Part shown: piece after piece, positions 1-12,130 of the stretch | Layout of the letters: every line of letters begins with the position of its first letter | Position numbering within the stretch: position 1 is the first letter of the stretch | Assembly: GCF_020497125.1 (NCBI RefSeq) | Contig: NC_059082.1 | Span: 61,520,948-61,584,947, forward strand | DNA: 64,000 nt | DNA from: Mauremys mutica | Taxonomy: Eukaryota; Chordata; Testudines; Geoemydidae | Reading direction: 5' to 3' | The notes under the pieces: generated by a model | The model's input: only the letters and a program-made list of their open reading frames with translations | The model's database searches: none | Told to the model about the DNA's origin: nothing | Program-made: the position numbers and the translations under genes

Positions 1-466
1 AACCTTTTGCCCCACTGGGTCCTGGTCACTTGGACACAAGACTGCTGAGCATCATTTGGCTGGGCTTCAAGTTTAGAAAGCCTTACAAGTCCAAATGGAA
101 AGGGTCTAAGGCATGATGCAAGCACCTCCAAGCGGGCCCCTTTACCTGACCTGCACAAAACCTCCTTGGCTATCTATTTTACCTGTCTGAGACTAAAACG
201 TAAAGAATAATTCCATCCAAGTACATTTGACAACCATTTTGACCTATCATGGATTAGTGTAAGATAGACCATGGTCTCTGTACCACTATGTCAGGTTCAT
301 ATGGGGCTGGATGTTTTTGAAGTTTCCTACTAAAAAGCTTTCTGTCAAGACATATTCCTGTGGCCTGAAGTTGATAAAAGCTCCTGTTGAACCATTCGTT
401 TTCCTGTAAGCTTAAGTTTCTATCTTAGAAGGTCGTTTTCCTGATGATAGTGACTTCAGCTCACAG
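1..466. other. no gene seen
   Basis: No reading frame, RNA gene or repeat structure that I can support. The last eight bases (459-466, GCTCACAG) are the left target duplication of the adjoining transposon. Confidence 0.5.
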
Positions 467-1875
467 CAGAGGTGAAAGTAAGCGGGTACGGGACGGTACG
501 GAGGACTGGTAAGAAAAGGAGACTGGCTGAGGGAGAGAGAAGCCTGCCCCCTGCATAAGAATAGTTTAAACTCAGCTGTTCCCTGAGTGGTTCAGCCCTC
601 AGGGTTAGGAGTGGTTTCTGGCATCCTTGTTAATTTCACTCACAGTAGCTGCGGGGAGTGGGGAGGGTGTGTTTGACCGTGGCAGGGGCAGTCCTTGTCT
701 GCCCCCGGGATGAGGGGGTCTTGTCTCCCATAATATACACAACAAATATAAGCATTTGGCTGCACAGCTTAAATCCAGAGCTAATAAAAGCAGGTGGAGG
801 GGGAAAACTCACTGTCACATTGGTTTCTCGCCCCTCCTCTAGCCAGGCTGCAGACAAGGCTCTGCATTCCTCCCCTCCTCCCCTCCCAGCAGGGGTTCTC
901 CTCTAGGCTCTAGCTTGCAGTAGGGAAACTGGCTGAGATGCCTGCTGCTGCTGCCTGCATAAGAACAGTTTAAACTCAGCTATTCCCTGCGCAGTTCAGC
1001 CCCCAGGGTTAGAAGCCGTTTCTGGCATCCTTGTTAATTTCACTTTCAGTTGTTGTTAGGGGTGGGGAAGAGTTTGTGTGTGATCATGGCAGGGGCAGTT
1101 CTTTTCTGCCCCTGGGATGAGGGGATCTCCTATACACAAAAAAACACAATCAAAATCAGGAACCATTTCCAAGTTCAAATCTATCCCATTCCCTCCCCAG
1201 CAGAGGATCATGGTTGTGATGTCCAAACTGCTTGCAGATCTTTGAAATGTTACTGAACCACGCAGGGAACAGCTGAGTTTAAACCATTTTTAGGCAGGAG
1301 GCAGGCTTCTCCCTCCCTCAGCCAGTCTCCCTGCTGCAAGCTAGAGGGAAGCCCCTGCTGCAGCTGCTCAGTGCCAGGCAGGGAGAAAGCATGGAGCCTC
1401 GTGTCCGCAGCCTGGCTGGAGGAGGAGGGAAGACACTGAGAAAAATGTGACAGTGAGTTTTCACTTTTTCAGGCTTATTCCAATAGTAAAGTTTTATTAC
1501 AGACAGTACTGGTAGTAGTAATAGTAGCTTTATTTTCTCTATCTATGTCATGCAATGGGAGGGATCCATGAAGTGTGTAGGAGAGGTGGGTTGCTTGCAA
1601 TTAGACCATATGGGTAAGAAATGTAAATTACTTTCACCCCTGCCCAAACCCAGGGCTCCCAGCCGCCTCTGCAACTGGTAGCTCCAGGGGTGATTTAAAG
1701 GGCCTGGCTCCTAGCTTCAGCTGAATCCCTGAGCCCTTTAAATCCTGATTTAAAAGCTCTGGGATTTAAAGGCCCCACCTCTTCCGATAGAGGCCACGCC
1801 TCTTCTGGTTGAGGCCCCTCCTCCTCCGCAGGACTCTGGAGTACTGGCAAGTCCTTTAAGTTACTTTCACCCCTG
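467..1875. mobile_element. hAT-type non-autonomous DNA transposon (composite)
   Basis: The left end reads CAGAGGTGAAAGTAAG and the right end, on the other strand, CAGGGGTGAAAGTAAC. An identical 8-bp direct repeat GCTCACAG flanks it at 459-466 and 1876-1883. Inverted ends starting CAG plus an 8-bp duplication are the hallmark of the hAT superfamily. There is no transposase, so it must have moved in trans. An extra inward copy of the right end lies at 1627-1641, and the interior has direct and inverted duplications, so this is a rearranged or composite copy. The short reading frames at 636-906 and 1050-1256 are chance frames inside it. Confidence 0.85.
520..1465. repeat. direct and inverted duplications inside the hAT element
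   Basis: A segment of about 215 bp (520-735, from ACTGGCTGAG through TTTAAACTCAGCTGTTCCCTG-like sequence to the GGCAGGGGCAGT block) recurs directly at about 920-1140. The unit around 805-1000 recurs inverted at about 1259-1465; the AAACTCACTGTCACAT and TTTAAACTCAGCTGTTCCC blocks face each other. The copies are diverged but clearly alignable. I do not recognise the family of this unit. Confidence 0.75.
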
Positions 1876-4800
1876 GCTCACAGAGTTAGTTTCAGGCCTA
1901 GTGACTGATCTACCTTCTACCATCTTTACAATGACACTAAATTCCCTCCCAAGATGGAGTTGGAGTTACTCTTTAATGAGCCTAACACCCTACCATTTTT
2001 TTCCTGCATGCCCTTCCTAATGAGGCCTTTCTCCACATGTTTGATGCTAAAAGGTCCCTAGGTTTTACTTGGAGCAGACTAAAGCCCTTGGGAAGTGCCT
2101 TCTACATTTTATTTCATATCTATTCACTGGACAACTTTGTTAACATCCACCTTATTGCAATTCATATTGCTGTTACTTAGCTGGTCTGAAGCTGGAAAGC
2201 CATGTTAAGCTGCACTTGATCCGAGGCAAGGCAGCCTCCAAAAAACATTTGCAAAATAGCTACCTGGGCCTTACACCAGGCATTTACAAAGAATTATGGT
2301 TTAGATTTGCACTGTAGCAGGAGATCCTGTTTCAGTCTATGTCGTAGAACTTGTTTCCAAGGTATGGGAGGCCAAATTCACTAATCCACTCACTAGAGAT
2401 TATTTTGGGATGACCCTTACTTAAATTGGCCCAATTTTATTGGAAGGGTTTTTTTCCTTTAGTCTTTGCAGTGAATCCTTCAGGGTACCAATGTTATAAC
2501 TGAGATTGCTAGAGGTGTCTTACCTTCAATTATTTAAAAAACAAAAAGAAAAACCACTCACAGCCCTCCACTTTGTAATGTAGTGACTCCCTAGGACTGT
2601 GTGACATTGGGTATATCAATGCTGAAAAAAACCCAAAACACAAAAAAACCCCATCCCTGTGGCAATGAGTCTCAGAGCCTGGACTCCAGCCCAAACCTGA
2701 ACATCTGCACTGCAATTTTTAGTCCCATAGCATGAGCTCCACGAGCCTGAGTCAGTAGACTTTGGCTTTTTTTTTTTTTTTTTTGCATCGTAGATGTCCC
2801 CAATGTCACACAGTCCTAGGGAGTTACTACATTGCACATTGCAATATTTCAGCCTTTCACTTTTCTTGTGTAAATTTAAAAAAAGATTAGTCTGCATCAT
2901 GGTCTCTATACTTGGCAAATTTAATTCTTAAAAGGGAAAGCCATTTTTGAAACATAGCTCAAAAAGGTGTCTTAAAACTGGTACACTATTTTTATAGACT
3001 CACTCTTCCACAGGGCTTAAGGACAGCACATTTGTCCATTATATCCTTATTTTCATATGCATCCCTGCCAGCAGTGGTCATTCCCAAAGAGGGAATGCCA
3101 GAGTAAAACAACTAATGGAATGGAAAATCATCTGTTTTTAAACGCCTGCAAGTGTTTCCACAAGTGCTTAAAAAAACCATGGAATTGGCACTTATGATAC
3201 AAATAGTGACTTTTACTAGACCGGTAGCATGGAATAAGAGAGATCCAGTCTCAGCAGCAGCATGGCTGAGAATCAAGGTGAACTGCAGTATTCTTGAAAC
3301 CATTTTTCTTCCACATACATAGTGGGATTAGTCATTTTAAAAAACTATATGAAGGAAACCTTATTTTTTAGTTGTTTCCATAGCCTCATGGTGTGACCCT
3401 TTCTACTTTATTTATAAGGAGATTTTGCCACAAAATTAGCTAATGCACCAGTCAGTTACACAGATATTGTTGTAATGGGAGCTTGTATACAGAGAAATGA
3501 CCATAGAAATGATATAACATAAATTAATCTCAGTTAAACAGAGTAAATCAGAATAATATTAGATAGGAAGTCTGCAGACCAAGGATGCCATATTGCTCTC
3601 TCCTTTAATTTTGAATTAGCAGTTGTAATCCATACTGTTTGATTCAGAAAAGTATTTGGTGACATTTAAAAACTCTGTAATTTACTACATGCTCCTGTAT
3701 AGTAGCATTTCATAGATTAAACAGGGACAAGAACTGATTATTTGAGGTTTATATTTGGTGTTACATGATCCTACTGTAGGAGAGGCAAGTGTGTGAAAGA
3801 TCCTTAGACACAAGCCTCAGAAATTGAACTCATTTGCATTGTAGCTCACAATTACCACTTTGATGCCATTATGTCCCATTGCTCCTGCTGCTTTGGACAC
3901 CTTAACCCTTGCACCAGAAAAAAATGAACTACTGTAGATCCCCTGGTCTTGTAGATCACCTGGAATTGCTCCCAAGAAATGAGAGACTTCAAATGTCAGA
4001 GGTTTCTTGTGTAGGGACATTTTCATCTTTCCTTGCAGGCCTGGATAGCCTTAATGGCTGAGTCCAGGAAGCAGAAAAATAGATTAAGTAGATACAGGCA
4101 GTACCAAAGGATAAAAATAACAGAGAGGGAAAGCTTAGCTTGAACCAGAGGTTGAATCAAGAGCAATATTGTTATAGAGAAGTTGATAGAATATGTTGAA
4201 AACCAGTTGGAACTCCGAGTTTACACAATCAGCTCCCTGATGGTAGGAAGACATCAGTTCCAACTGAATTTGCTGCAAAGTTTATTGCTATTTTAGACCC
4301 AGGGGATCATCAAAGATTATTTGTTTTATACTTTTTAAAAAGTTACATAACTTCTGCAGGAAGGAAAGTAGGCAGTGAGGTAAAGGAGGACAGAGGTTCT
4401 GTGACTAACTCATTGTAGAGAAGATTGGGACCACACTAAAATCTCTGGATCCAAAAAAATACCTAGGATATGAAGAAGGGAAGATATTTTTTTCCATCAA
4501 CTTAAGTCCCTTGCCTTATTGTGTACATATTATGGAAATACAACAGTTATGACTGCACAAAGACAGCCTGTGTTACTTTCAACATCTTTCAAAATAAAAT
4601 GTCAGAGGTGATGGGGAGGGAGGTGTTTGCCAAATGAAAGTGCACAAAACTACAACAAAAGTTTAAGGAGGGTGTGGCAAAATGAAAGAAAATAGAAAGA
4701 ATTACTTGAAAGTATCCTCTTAATATCCCAGTCTTCTACGGACAGAGCTGTTTGGAGTAACTTCCCAAACATGAGCATGCATCAGTTTGTCTTCCAGGAA

Positions 4801-4973
4801 CAAACCAGTCCTGCAAAGAGAAAATAAAATAACCACTGGATGAGTGAGTACTGCAGACTGCTGTCATTCTTCACATCAACAGATTCTCTCTTCCTGTGGA
4901 ACCACAGGACAGTCCTTCACACACATAACTACCAGCAGCAAGCACAACATAATTTGGACATCGTAAGATTTAT
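1876..4973. other. no gene seen; poly-T tract
   Basis: AT-rich non-coding DNA. The reading frames here (for example 2616-2918 and 3817-4026 minus) are short, lack recognisable domains and look like chance frames. A run of 18 T lies at 2767-2784. No transposon ends recognised. Confidence 0.45.
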
Positions 4974-5060
4974 GGGCTAAATCCTCAACTGGTATAAATT
5001 TGTGTCGCTCCAGTGAAATCAATGTAGCTATGCCAATTTACACCACCTGAAGATTTGGCT
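4974..5060. repeat. short palindromic dispersed repeat (family A)
   Basis: The left arm (GGCTAAATCCTCAACTGGT and on) is nearly the reverse complement of the right arm (ACCACCTGAAGATTTGGCT). Other copies lie at 13628-13683, 23382-23466, 52771-52820 and 60512-60600. Typical arm: CCAGATCCTCAGCTGGTGT. The family name is unknown to me. Confidence 0.65.
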
Positions 5061-5494
5061 GTCTGTGTTTATGCAGAATGGAATACACACTTTGCACATC
5101 TCAGGTGGCATGACATGCCTACAGGAGAACAATGAAAAGTAAACAATGTGCCATAAAACACATTTGTATTAAGCTATCAGAATCATGGAACCTTTCATCT
5201 AGGCTTTATGACAGCAATAAAACAGACCTGGCTTGCCAGATGGTGCTAAATTCTCAAGTGAAATATCCAGTTTTTATTGCACAGCAATCCCTGCACACCC
5301 GTAGTATTTTAATTATAATTTGCATGGAGGCATCATAGACTAACTGGCCTGTTTATTAAGGACTTTAGGAGGAGAAGTTCCACTAAAATTAATGAAGATT
5401 CTCTCTTGTTTGAAATATTTCTGTGACTTTAGGGCAAGTATGCTTAGACAATGAAAATGTTCTCCATCTGTGCACCGCTCATTATAAACCTAAT

Positions 5495-5597
5495 GGAATG
5501 CTGAGAATGAAGGCCTGCTTTCGACTGGTGACTGTACTGGTGTTGAACAGCTAGGAAAAGGCCAGTGCTGTAAACAGAACCGTCTATCCATGGCAAC
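5495..5597 (+). repeat. diverged repeat, partner of 10876-10966
   Basis: Shares GAATG..GAATGAAG.CCTGCTTTC, then ACAGC.A.GAAAAGG, AGTGCTGTAAA.AGAAC and TATCCATGGCAAC with 10876-10966, in the same order and spacing. It reads as two old copies of one repeat of about 100 bp. Not a recognised family. Confidence 0.6.
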
Positions 5598-5686
5598 GGG
5601 CAGTTCCACTTATAAATGTAGAAAAGAAAGTACTGGTTTGATGTTTCTTTGCATTTTTAATATGGTCACAGTTTTATAACAGCAAG

Positions 5687-5803
5687 AATGACCTGTGGGT
5701 CAGGCATTTCCTGGCCATTAATGATTGTCTGTGTTAAGGGGCCAAGGATTGAGTATGCCAGCCTGTTATTAGCAGCCAGGAAATGCCCTCTGTGTTGGTC
5801 ATT
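5687..5803. repeat. foldback repeat
   Basis: A perfect 13-bp inverted repeat, GGCATTTCCTGGC at 5703-5715 and its complement at 5775-5787, extends imperfectly to AATGACC at 5687 and GGTCATT at 5803. This is a stem of about 29 bp with a 59-nt loop, likely a MITE remnant. Confidence 0.6.
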
Positions 5804-6290
5804 GTTGCTTAAATAAATTAAGATCAGACTGTGCCCCATATGAGAAGTAGCCACTTAAGGGAACAGAAACTACCTTGTGGATTTCCCTGCCATCATTCCC
5901 TAGTGGGAGTGTGGACTTCCCTCCTTCATGATAAAAAGGGGACTGGCCTCAAAACCAGTGGATCACGAGAGGCCAGGGGCATGCCCTGCATTAGTTCTCT
6001 GCTCCTAAATTTGCATGCTTGACTAGGGCGTGAAAATCCTTCACATAAACTGGGGTTCCACAAATACACATTACATATATACACAGATAACCCGACTCAC
6101 ACATGTGCATGAGGCAGTTTGCACACCTAAATGGGCCACGTAGGTGTGCATGTGTTGAACATGGGAGGCAAAATGGCTAAATAATCTCCTTCCTTATCTG
6201 TTTCCAGCCTTCACTGTATCTGTATCTAAATACTACACCAGAAACACCAACTATTTCATAAACATGTTCCTTATCCCTAATCTGTTAGAT

Positions 6291-6316
6291 CAGGGGTGGC
6301 CAACCTAAGCCTGAGA
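6291..6316 (+). mobile_element. hAT end fragment
   Basis: CAGGGGTGGCCAACCT at 6291 resembles the terminus of a common hAT family. No matching right end or target duplication was found nearby, so only an end fragment is called. Confidence 0.4.
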
Positions 6317-6402
6317 AGTGCTTTCTACACTCACCTGAATTTTGGCCCATGTAAGGAATGTTAAATTTCTGAAAAGTTACCTGCCTGGGTTTGTGTGCAT
6401 TA

Positions 6403-6456
6403 TTTTTCTATCATGCAGGCTGGTGTTTTTAAAAGACATTCTGCATGATAGAAAAA
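6403..6456. repeat. perfect 16-bp hairpin
   Basis: TTTTTCTATCATGCAG at 6403-6418 and its exact reverse complement at 6441-6456 are separated by 22 nt. This would fold into a stable stem-loop. It lies inside a chance reading frame (6342-6578). The function is unknown. Confidence 0.8.
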
Positions 6457-6579
6457 GAAAGTTCTGCGGTGTGTGGCTGAGGAATCTCAATGATACTTTC
6501 AACAGTTCAGATCAGTCAAGCAATCAAAGGGCAAGAAAGAATAGACATGCCTTTGCTTTGCCAGTTGTAAAAAATTGAA

Positions 6580-9500
6580 CTCAGACTTTGCACCTGGCAG
6601 AGTTCTAAGTTATAAACAAGTTCTGTTGATATCATTATATTATAAAGAGCACTTTATCTCAGCTGCCTCTTGAAACCCATGATCGGGTGATTAGCTGTAT
6701 CATATAAGAGAGTGTGTACACTATGTATTAATCCCACACTGTTTGAGTAGAACTTTCAATAAAAGCAGACCGCCTAATATCCAGGACCCTGCTAGTGCTA
6801 AACATTTCATTAAGAAATTTCTGTGCAGTCTCTAAAATGCTTTTGGGAGAAGCACAGTAAAGTGAATAAGGACTGTATATTTTCAGTCTTTGCAGATACT
6901 GGATCCTTCTTAATGCACATGCTGTATATCCAGTACCAGGAAGTTCAGCTCAGTGAACTGTAGTAGTGCCAAAAAATGCACTGTAATGTTGAATTAGCAA
7001 GTGAGGAGCAACAACGGACTGTATGGGGAAGAACTGTTTACAGTAATTGAAATCTAAGTAGTTTACAGGAAATCTTTTCAGAAGCCATTATCAGGGTCAC
7101 TTAAAAAATATACCAGTCTTCTTTATAGCTAACATCTGTATATTCTTAAATATAAAGTAACCTAAAGAGCACTACTCTTCCAAACAATCACATGATCAGC
7201 GCTTGCCCACCTGCTCATTCCACAAGCCCTTCTGATGCTGCCAGCTCCTCCTGTTCTTAGTTTTGGGGCGGGCACTTCATCTTTATTTGTTATGTAAAGC
7301 GCCATGCTTATCTATGGCTCTATAATTATCAAATGATACTAGTTCAAATGGCAGTGCACCTGACTGAAGTTACACACGATGCTGAAAATAGCAACAGATA
7401 CTGGGCTGCTTAGTGATGCCAAAAGTGACTAAGGAACAATTGTCCTCAAAATCAATTGCAAAATGTGCCATGCAACACCTGCATTATGAGAAAAGAAGCA
7501 GAACTGTCCTAACCATTATCAGTCAGGAGTTCCTGGTGTAGTGGATTCCCATGGTATTGAAAGCAGAGTCATCCGTAACAATGGGGGCTTTGTCCTGCAC
7601 AATTGCTATCAAAGTAGCTCTGAGACTTCCATCAGACTGCTAGGAATATGTCTGGAGTGGGATGAATCTGGCAAAGCACTACTAAACTGCTGTATTGCCA
7701 GGCTCAGGACTGTTGGACAGCTGCACAGACCGACAATTTCAGTGCAGTGCTGAAAAAGGAAACTGTAAGGCTTCTAGAGGACTGAAATAGCTCTGCGTAA
7801 ACTCACCATACCACTGAGTAAAGACTCATGATTGTTCTACCCTCTAGAGGTAGCAAAGAGGATATAAGTGCTATTAATGATAGCTAATTGAGATTTTAAA
7901 TCAGGACTGATACTTCTTTGGGCCCAACTCTGCATCCCTCACATGCTCAAAACTCCCATCAAAATCAATGGGAATTTAGGTGAGCAAGGAATGCAAGATT
8001 AAGTTATATATTACACTTCACTTTCTAAATTTTTGAACAGCAGCTTAAGATATAAGAACATTCACCATTACACCTAAGTGTGCATCATCTTGTACAGTCT
8101 TTGTCATGACCATGACACCCTCTGACACCCCATTATGACACTCCCAGTTCTTTTGCTGCACTGAGGAACATCAGCTGACAACACATATTTATGCATAGGG
8201 TTAAGGGTGGCAAGTTAAGACCTTCCTTTCTTGGAGATTGCCTGAACTTCAGACATACTGGAGAGCTGGAACCTCAGCTACAGAAGCTGACATGAGGCTT
8301 TTGACTTTGATGGCAGAGAAATCTATGGACTTTTCAGTGTCCCAAGGACTGAAGAGTGCCCTAAAATTCATCATAGAGGGCTCCTAAATGTGGGCTGAGG
8401 CCCCCCTCAGCACAAGGAACCATCCCCACAGATATGGATGATAGTAGGAATAAATTTGCTCTCCAGGATACAGCAAGGCTGCTAAAGAAGAATGATTTGT
8501 TGAGCTGACAAGATTGGCTCTGAAGGATGTCTACTTATCATTTCCCCAAACTGCTAAAGTACCCAGAGTTCTTATAAGACTAGTGTCCCTTTCAGTTTAT
8601 CATTTATTCCATTCTAGTTCATAAAGCTCCTAAAGTTTACGTAGCTTTAAGAATTAGGGGCATCAGAGAGATGCTGGACCTAGATGGCATACTGATTACA
8701 TCCCAGAAGATAGAGCCATTACAGAAGGAGAAGGATTTAAGCAATCCACATCTTAGAAGGGTTTGGCATCCTCATGATCATGTAAAAATATTACACAGCC
8801 TTACAAGAAATAAGAACTCTTGGTCTCCCAGAAAAGGAAATGTTCAAACTTCCCCTGTAAACAAAGGACTAAGGTGTCCTCTAAGGAAAACCACCTCTCC
8901 CCTTAGGAATGTAGGACTGTGTAAGTGCAAGCAGTCTTCCATGGACCCATCTACTAGTGAAGCCTCCAGAGACTGAGGGCTTAAAACAAGGGCCAGAGTA
9001 CAGAGATGAGATCAGATCAGCATCTCTCTTGATAGATCCAATACATAGAAGTCTGGAGCAGCTTATTCTTGGACATAATCATTATATCAAATGCAAGTCT
9101 ATTTTACTGGTTAACAGGATGAGAGGAGTGAGCCATCGGGGGCAAATGCTCACAACAAGACAACAAATTTCATTTCAACTGCCTGGAACTCTGAGTATGT
9201 TTTTGATGAAAAGCGTGGCAAAGGAGAGATCCCAAATACCAGTGGAGACTGCTTTGGTTAGACAAGAATAAGTGATCACATGTGGTACTAAAACAAACTG
9301 GTAGACCAATGCTCTAAGATGCTGGTGTGGATGGCCAATGATTTGGGGGAGTAGTGCCTAATATATCGTCTGTCAACGTGAGCAGAATATACTCCAGGCC
9401 TGTCAGATGCCAGAACAGATCAGAATTCCTGGTACTTCAGAAATTTAAGGAATCTGGTGTCTAAAATGACAAGTGTTTACATGCCCTGTCTATGTATATT

Positions 9501-9608
9501 TCTCATATGTCTGTAGCTGTAGCATATACATGCCCCTTACCCAAGGCAGGAAACATCAGTTCTGCCACAAATAGGCCACAGTGGTTAAAGCAGTCAGAAT
9601 CTAGTTGG
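6580..9608. other. no gene seen
   Basis: Non-coding DNA. The overlapping frames 8671-8976 and 8957-9271 have no recognisable domain. A weak palindromic segment around 7922-8005 (GGGCCCAACTCTGCAT with AATCAATGGGAATTTAGGTG) resembles the short dispersed palindromes described elsewhere in the window. Confidence 0.4.
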
Positions 9609-9735
9609 GAAACTGAGGCAAGCAGCTATTAAGTGACTTTTCCAAGATCACTTTTCCAAAGTAAAAAGGCTAGGTAGAGAACTTTTAGTTTCCAGTCCTT
9701 TGCTTTAGCCAAAAGACCATATTCCTCTCTAACTG
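9609..9735 (-). repeat. MIR-type SINE fragment
   Basis: GGGAAACTGAGGCAAG, then TAAGTGACTTTTCCAAGATCAC, follows the MIR/CORE-SINE order read on the minus strand. It is old and diverged. Confidence 0.5.
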
Positions 9736-12122
9736 CATAAATAAAAGACTGGAACAATCTCTTTCTTGAGGAACTTGCAGTCAGTCTAATTCAGACAGAT
9801 GCAACACATAACTCAAACAGAATATAGTCATCGGGCAGTGATGGCACAGAGATCAATGTTGGAAGGCTTTACTAAAGAAGCAGATTTAAAAAAGAGGGAC
9901 TTGATGGAAGACAAGAAGTCTAAAGTTATTTCAGTCCCAGGGAGCAACATGAATGGATTTGTGAAGCCATGATGGCAAACGGCATTTTTAAATACACACA
10001 ATGATGTAAAACTGGCCTTTAATGTGAAATAGCATGATTAAAAAAGGTAACTATTGTTCAGCAAAGTAGTGTTCAGGGTCTGACTGACACCCTAAAGAAA
10101 AAAAAAATCCAAAATTCAGAGTTAAGGTACCAGGCAACAGTAATTTTACTCCCTTGTGCATACTTATTATGATAGGTTGTATTCAGTAAAGCCTTCCATT
10201 ATATGGTGTCATAACACTATTGGGCAAATGTTTATTTTTTTACGATATTGGTTATCTATGTGGAAAGTACTTACTAAATATTTAAATTGTAAGAAATTTC
10301 TTTATCAGATTACACAGGCACTTTACTTCCCATCTACATCAATGTTCATCTAGCACCTTGAGAAGGGAATTGGTTTGACCATTTTTTGAGCAGGCACAAT
10401 GTTTTCCAAACAAATATGTGTAAGTCAGAATTGAAGAGACCAGAGGCCAAATTTATCCCTGCTTAATGGAGCTACTCTAGGGATTAATCTGGTCTAGCAG
10501 GTTCAAGCATGTTTGAAGGCAGTGTTGCTAGCAAATAATTGTCCTAAATGCACTTACTTCTAGGTAGTTAATTTGCTATCTAGATTTCAGTTAATTTTCA
10601 GGAAATATGGCAAATCGGTTAATGTGTCCTCATGAGAATGTTCCAAGCAAGTTTTTCATTCACAATTTATCTGAACTAGTATAAAATAAATATTATAAAG
10701 CTATAATTAAGCATTAAAACTATTCACTATACATACATACCTAGGCTTGCTCAAAATGGCAATGTAAAGAAATATTCCTTAACTGCAGTCCTCAAAACTT
10801 GTTGATGCAACTTGGAAAAGTGGGCCAGTAAAGTGATCCACAGTGTTCTAAAATGTGACTCCATATAGATGTAGTAGAATGTTCAGAATGAAGCCCTGCT
10901 TTCCTATTGGTTGTTGCACAGCAAAGAAAAGGGGAGTGCTGTAAATAGAACAGTATCCATGGCAACTTGCCCTTCAAACTTTGCAACATTTATGAAAATA
11001 TTCTGTTTATAACAGTAATTATAAGTTTCTTAAGTTTGCTCAGCTTTGACTCAGCCATTCAGATCCTCCAGCTAGTTCTGTTGCCCCTGTCCTGCACCAA
11101 TTGAAGACAGTGGCAACACTCTCATTGACTTCAGTAGTGCAGGATAGGGTCCATAGAACCAAATCCTGGCATTACCAGAGTCAATGGGAATTTTGCCGCT
11201 GACTTTAATGGAACTGGGATTGGACACTAAATGCTAGGCTATGGCCTCCCTGGTGGTTGATGTTCAATTATAACAGTGTTTTTAAAAAGGAAAATAGCAA
11301 ATGCCACAAGACTCTTAACCTCATCAATATCCTGTATCCATCTTTAACTGAATAGCTTCGCTTTGGCTGTTTCTTCCCCATCTAACTGTATGTAATCAGC
11401 ACAAACAGCAGTACACTTGACTCTAGATGATGGCAGGCAAAATACATTCATTGGCAACTAAGCTTAAAGCAGTTTAAATTAAATTCAGACAGTGATGGGG
11501 CAAAGATATTTCATGAATGCTGCAAACTTGTATAATACGTGGGTCAGCCTGATGGAATTACACACTTAACTTCTACAAAATATGGTTATAATGAAAATGT
11601 TGACAGCGACAGCAATGCTACAAGCAGACTTCATGATAATAACGTTAAGCAGTAAGGAAATTAATCAGTGCTTTCAAATGTCCCCCTTTCAGTACAAGTT
11701 TCATTACAGGGCCTACAAAACATTTTTTAACCTTGTCTAAAGAACAGTTTGGATAGTCCAGTTCCAAATTCAAGTTCCCAAGATTCCTAGCAGCCAATAA
11801 ATATAACAAACAAGTATTCTTAACAGTAAATACAGTTTAGATGGCACAGTGGGTTCAACTTTGTACTCAGGATTCCTGACCTCAATTTTGCCACAGATCA
11901 CAAGTGGAAATGAATTTGGTGATTTCATCTGGGTCATTAAAGGATGTTAGCATCCAAAAAGGTCTCAGTGGTTTCCAGCACCACCGGCAGTAACTTCTCA
12001 AGAGAAGTCCAGAATAGGAGCAACAGAAGGATTACCACCAATCAGTTTTGAAATGCTTTGGCAGACCCAGCTGCGGCTGAGAAGCATGTGAGGTAACAAA
12101 GAGGGTGGGGTTGCAAAGGTGG
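9736..12122. other. no gene seen; old repeat fragments
   Basis: AT-rich non-coding DNA. It holds the repeat partner at 10876-10966, a palindrome with AGTCAATGGGAATTTTGCC (about 11158-11224) and a possible MIR fragment (11845-11945, CAGGATTCCTGACCTCAATTTTGCC). No open frame with recognisable domains. Confidence 0.4.
10876..10966 (+). repeat. diverged repeat, partner of 5495-5597
   Basis: Second copy of the repeat of about 100 bp described at 5495-5597. The best shared blocks are AGAATGAAG.CCTGCTTTC and TATCCATGGCAAC. Confidence 0.6.
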
Positions 12123-12130
12123 CTCTAAGT

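Noticed and set aside
8671..9271. Adjacent plus frames of 101 and 104 codons
   Set aside because: No domain, no good splice pattern, and the two overlap in different frames; chance in AT-rich DNA is more likely.
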